A stretch of DNA of 64,000 nucleotides from SSF14 sp046331245 (GTDB lineage Bacteria > Actinomycetota > Acidimicrobiia > Acidimicrobiales > Microtrichaceae): NCBI GenBank assembly GCA_046331245.1, contig JAXLRH010000008.1, positions 62,001 through 126,000 on the forward strand, written 5' to 3'. Below are positions 62,092 through 64,000 of this stretch, in pieces. The translations under genes were made by a program, and so were the position numbers. The first letter of the stretch is position 1. Every line of letters starts with the position of its first letter. The notes beneath the pieces are model-generated. The model ran no database searches, was not told where the DNA came from, and saw nothing but the letters and a program-made list of their open reading frames with translations.

Positions 62092-64000
62092 CCGCGGCGG
62101 GGCCGGAGGCTCCCGGCCGGGTGGTCGACCTCGAGATCGGCGGCATGACCTGCGCGTCCTGCGCGGCCCGCATCGAGAAGCGCCTCAACCGGGTCGAGGG
62201 CGTGACGGAGAGCGTCAACTACGCCACCGAGCACGCGTCGGTCGCTGTGCCCGACACCTCCGAGGTCGACGCCGCCGACCTCATCGCGCAGGTGGAGGCG
62301 CTCGGCTACACCGCCCGGCTGCCCGAGCCGCCTGTCACGACGGCCGCCGGGCACGGTGACGACGCCGACGATCCCGACGGCGTCGACGCTGCTGACGATC
62401 CCGAGCTCCTGGCCCTCCGCCAGCGCCTCGTCGGCGCGACGGTGCTCGGCGTGCCCGTGCTCCTGATGTCGATGGTGCGGCCGCTGCAGTTCACGAACTG
62501 GCAGTGGCTGGCGTTCGCGCTGACCGGACCGGTCGTGGTGTGGGGCGCCTGGCCGTTCCACCGGGCGGCGGCGATGAACGCCCGCCACGGCGCCGCCACC
62601 ATGGACACCCTGGTGTCGCTCGGCACGATCGCCGCGTTCGGGTGGAGCGTGTACGCGCTGTTCTGGGGCGATGCCGGCATGAGCGGCATGACGATGTCGA
62701 TGAGCTGGTCGGGGTCGAGCACCGGTCACGCCGAGCTCTACCTCGAGGTCGCGTGCTCGGTCACCGTGTTCCTCCTCGCCGGTCGCTACTTCGAGGTTCG
62801 GGCGAAGCGGCGCTCGGGCGCCGCGCTGCGGGCCCTGCTCGGGCTCGGCGCGAAGGACGTCGCCGTGCTCCGTGACGGCACCGAGTCCCGGATCCCCATC
62901 GGGGACCTGCGGGTCGGCGACCGGTTCGTCGTGCGGCCGGGGGAGAAGGTCGCGACCGACGGCGTGGTCGTCGAGGGCGCGTCGGCCATCGACGCGTCGC
63001 TGCTCACCGGCGAGTCGGTGCCGGTGGAGGTGGCCGTGGGCGACGCCGTGGCCGGCGCGACCGTCAACGCCGGCGGCCGCCTGGTGGTCGAGGCCACCCG
63101 CGTCGGCGCCGACACCGCACTGGCCCAGATCGCCCGCCTGGTGACCGCTGCGCAGTCGGGCAAGGCCCCCGTGCAGCGGCTGGCCGACCGCGTGTCGTCG
63201 GTGTTCGTGCCGGTGGTGCTGCTGATCGCCGTCGGCACGCTCGCCGTGCGTCTCGCTGCCGGCGACCCGGCGACGCAGGCCTTCACCGCGGCCGTGGCCG
63301 TGCTCATCATCGCCTGCCCGTGCGCCCTCGGTCTCGCCACCCCGACCGCCCTCCTGGTCGGCACCGGTCGCGGCGCCCAGCTCGGCCTGCTCATCAAGGG
63401 CCCCGAGGTGCTGGAGTCGACACGGCGGGTCGACACCGTCGTGCTCGACAAGACTGGCACGGTCACGACCGGCCGGATGAGCATGGTCGGCGTCTCCACC
63501 GACGGCGTCGACCGCGACCTGGCGTTGCGGCTCGTCGGGGCGCTCGAACTGGCGTCGGAGCACCCGATCGGCGAGGCGATCGCCGAGGCTGCCGCGGCGG
63601 AGGGCGCGCTGCCGGCCGTCGCCGACTTCGTGTCGTCGCAGGGGATGGGCGCAGCGGGCGTCGTGGAGGGGCGTCGCGTGCTGGCGGGCCGCGCCACCCT
63701 GTTCGAGGAGCGGGGCTGGACGATCACCGACGCCGTCCGAGAGGCGCTGACCGCCGCCGAGGCCACCGGCAGCACCGCCGTGGTCGGTGGGTGGGACGGC
63801 TCGGCCACGGCCGTGTTCACGGTCGCGGACACGGTGAAGGCCACGAGCGCCGATGCCGTCGCCCGGCTGCGCTCCATCGGGCTCACCCCCGTCCTGCTCA
63901 CCGGCGACCACGAGATCGCGGCGCGGAGCGTGGCGAGCGCCGTGGGCATCGACACCGTGATCGCCGGGGTGCTGCCTGCGGGCAAGGTCGACGCGATCGA
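62088..64000 (+). CDS. copA: Copper-exporting P1B ATPase CopA (C-terminus beyond right edge)
   Basis: At least 637 aa. HMA domain with MTCASC (20-25), a Met-rich loop (MSGMTMSMSWSG), TGES, the CPC metal-transport motif (410-412), DKTGTVT (Asp454), an HP motif (SEHPIGEA) and the GDH...hinge up to the edge. It exports Cu(I). The Met-rich segment between TM helices may collect copper outside. Confidence -1.
   Translation, partial: MTAAGPEAPGRVVDLEIGGMTCASCAARIEKRLNRVEGVTESVNYATEHASVAVPDTSEVDAADLIAQVEALGYTARLPEPPVTTAAGHGDDADDPDGVDAADDPELLALRQRLVGATVLGVPVLLMSMVRPLQFTNWQWLAFALTGPVVVWGAWPFHRAAAMNARHGAATMDTLVSLGTIAAFGWSVYALFWGDAGMSGMTMSMSWSGSSTGHAELYLEVACSVTVFLLAGRYFEVRAKRRSGAALRALLGLGAKDVAVLRDGTESRIPIGDLRVGDRFVVRPGEKVATDGVVVEGASAIDASLLTGESVPVEVAVGDAVAGATVNAGGRLVVEATRVGADTALAQIARLVTAAQSGKAPVQRLADRVSSVFVPVVLLIAVGTLAVRLAAGDPATQAFTAAVAVLIIACPCALGLATPTALLVGTGRGAQLGLLIKGPEVLESTRRVDTVVLDKTGTVTTGRMSMVGVSTDGVDRDLALRLVGALELASEHPIGEAIAEAAAAEGALPAVADFVSSQGMGAAGVVEGRRVLAGRATLFEERGWTITDAVREALTAAEATGSTAVVGGWDGSATAVFTVADTVKATSADAVARLRSIGLTPVLLTGDHEIAARSVASAVGIDTVIAGVLPAGKVDAI

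Overview
The window is high-GC, densely packed DNA with short intergenic gaps, many ATGA/GTGA start-stop overlaps, frequent GTG starts and Thr/Ser-rich secreted linkers. It carries a wax ester synthase/DGAT, an F420-type (Ddn-like) oxidoreductase, several P450s and DevR/DosR-type response regulators. Together these point to an actinobacterium, probably of the Acidimicrobiia (Ilumatobacter/Iamia-like) rather than Mycobacterium or Streptomyces. That placement is inferred, not tested. No rRNA, tRNA, CRISPR array, insertion sequence or prophage was seen, and no gene-free stretch exceeds 300 bases.

Left part (1-6.1 kb): a secreted RCC1-repeat protein running off the left edge, then a universal stress protein followed by a DevR-like regulator, a PNPOx-like flavoprotein, and a three-gene unit (cupredoxin-multicopper oxidase, Met-rich lipoprotein, second PNPOx-like protein). 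6.1-25.3 kb is mostly ordinary accessory and housekeeping genes: MBL hydrolase, HMG-CoA lyase, TetR, NAGPA-like protein, esterase, a fused ABC exporter, patatin, GH5, an AlkZ-like protein and a FtsX permease. It also holds a family of three palindromic intergenic elements (9.7-11.8 kb).

Central part (25.4-44.3 kb): CoA-binding protein, Lys/Ala-rich histone-like protein, Gmad2-type lipid-linked protein plus WS/DGAT, a four-gene operon (APH-like/ATPase protein, P-type ATPase, PRC/MgtE_N protein, Nramp-like transporter), carbamate kinase, a DosS-like PAS histidine kinase, DDAH and amino-acid antiporter, arginine deiminase, ornithine carbamoyltransferase, an ABC-2 transporter, and a second DevR-like regulator. 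Eleven promoters, here and in the left part, carry the same 16-nt motif. It matches the mycobacterial DosR box and in eight cases sits 35-36 nt before the start codon, which suggests leaderless transcripts. I read this as a physically clustered DevR/DosR-type dormancy/hypoxia regulon that also contains anaerobic arginine fermentation.

Right part (44.3-64 kb): pentapeptide-repeat protein, three cytochromes P450 (one with its ferredoxin), an ArsR/SRPBCC pair and a TetR/P450 pair with clear palindromic operators, and an ECF-type uptake system (T, fused A-A', S). Two secreted proteins just upstream of it look like the two halves of an intrinsic-factor-like vitamin binder. The window ends with an HDOD-GGDEF protein and a CsoR-box-controlled copper chaperone/CopA pair running off the right edge.
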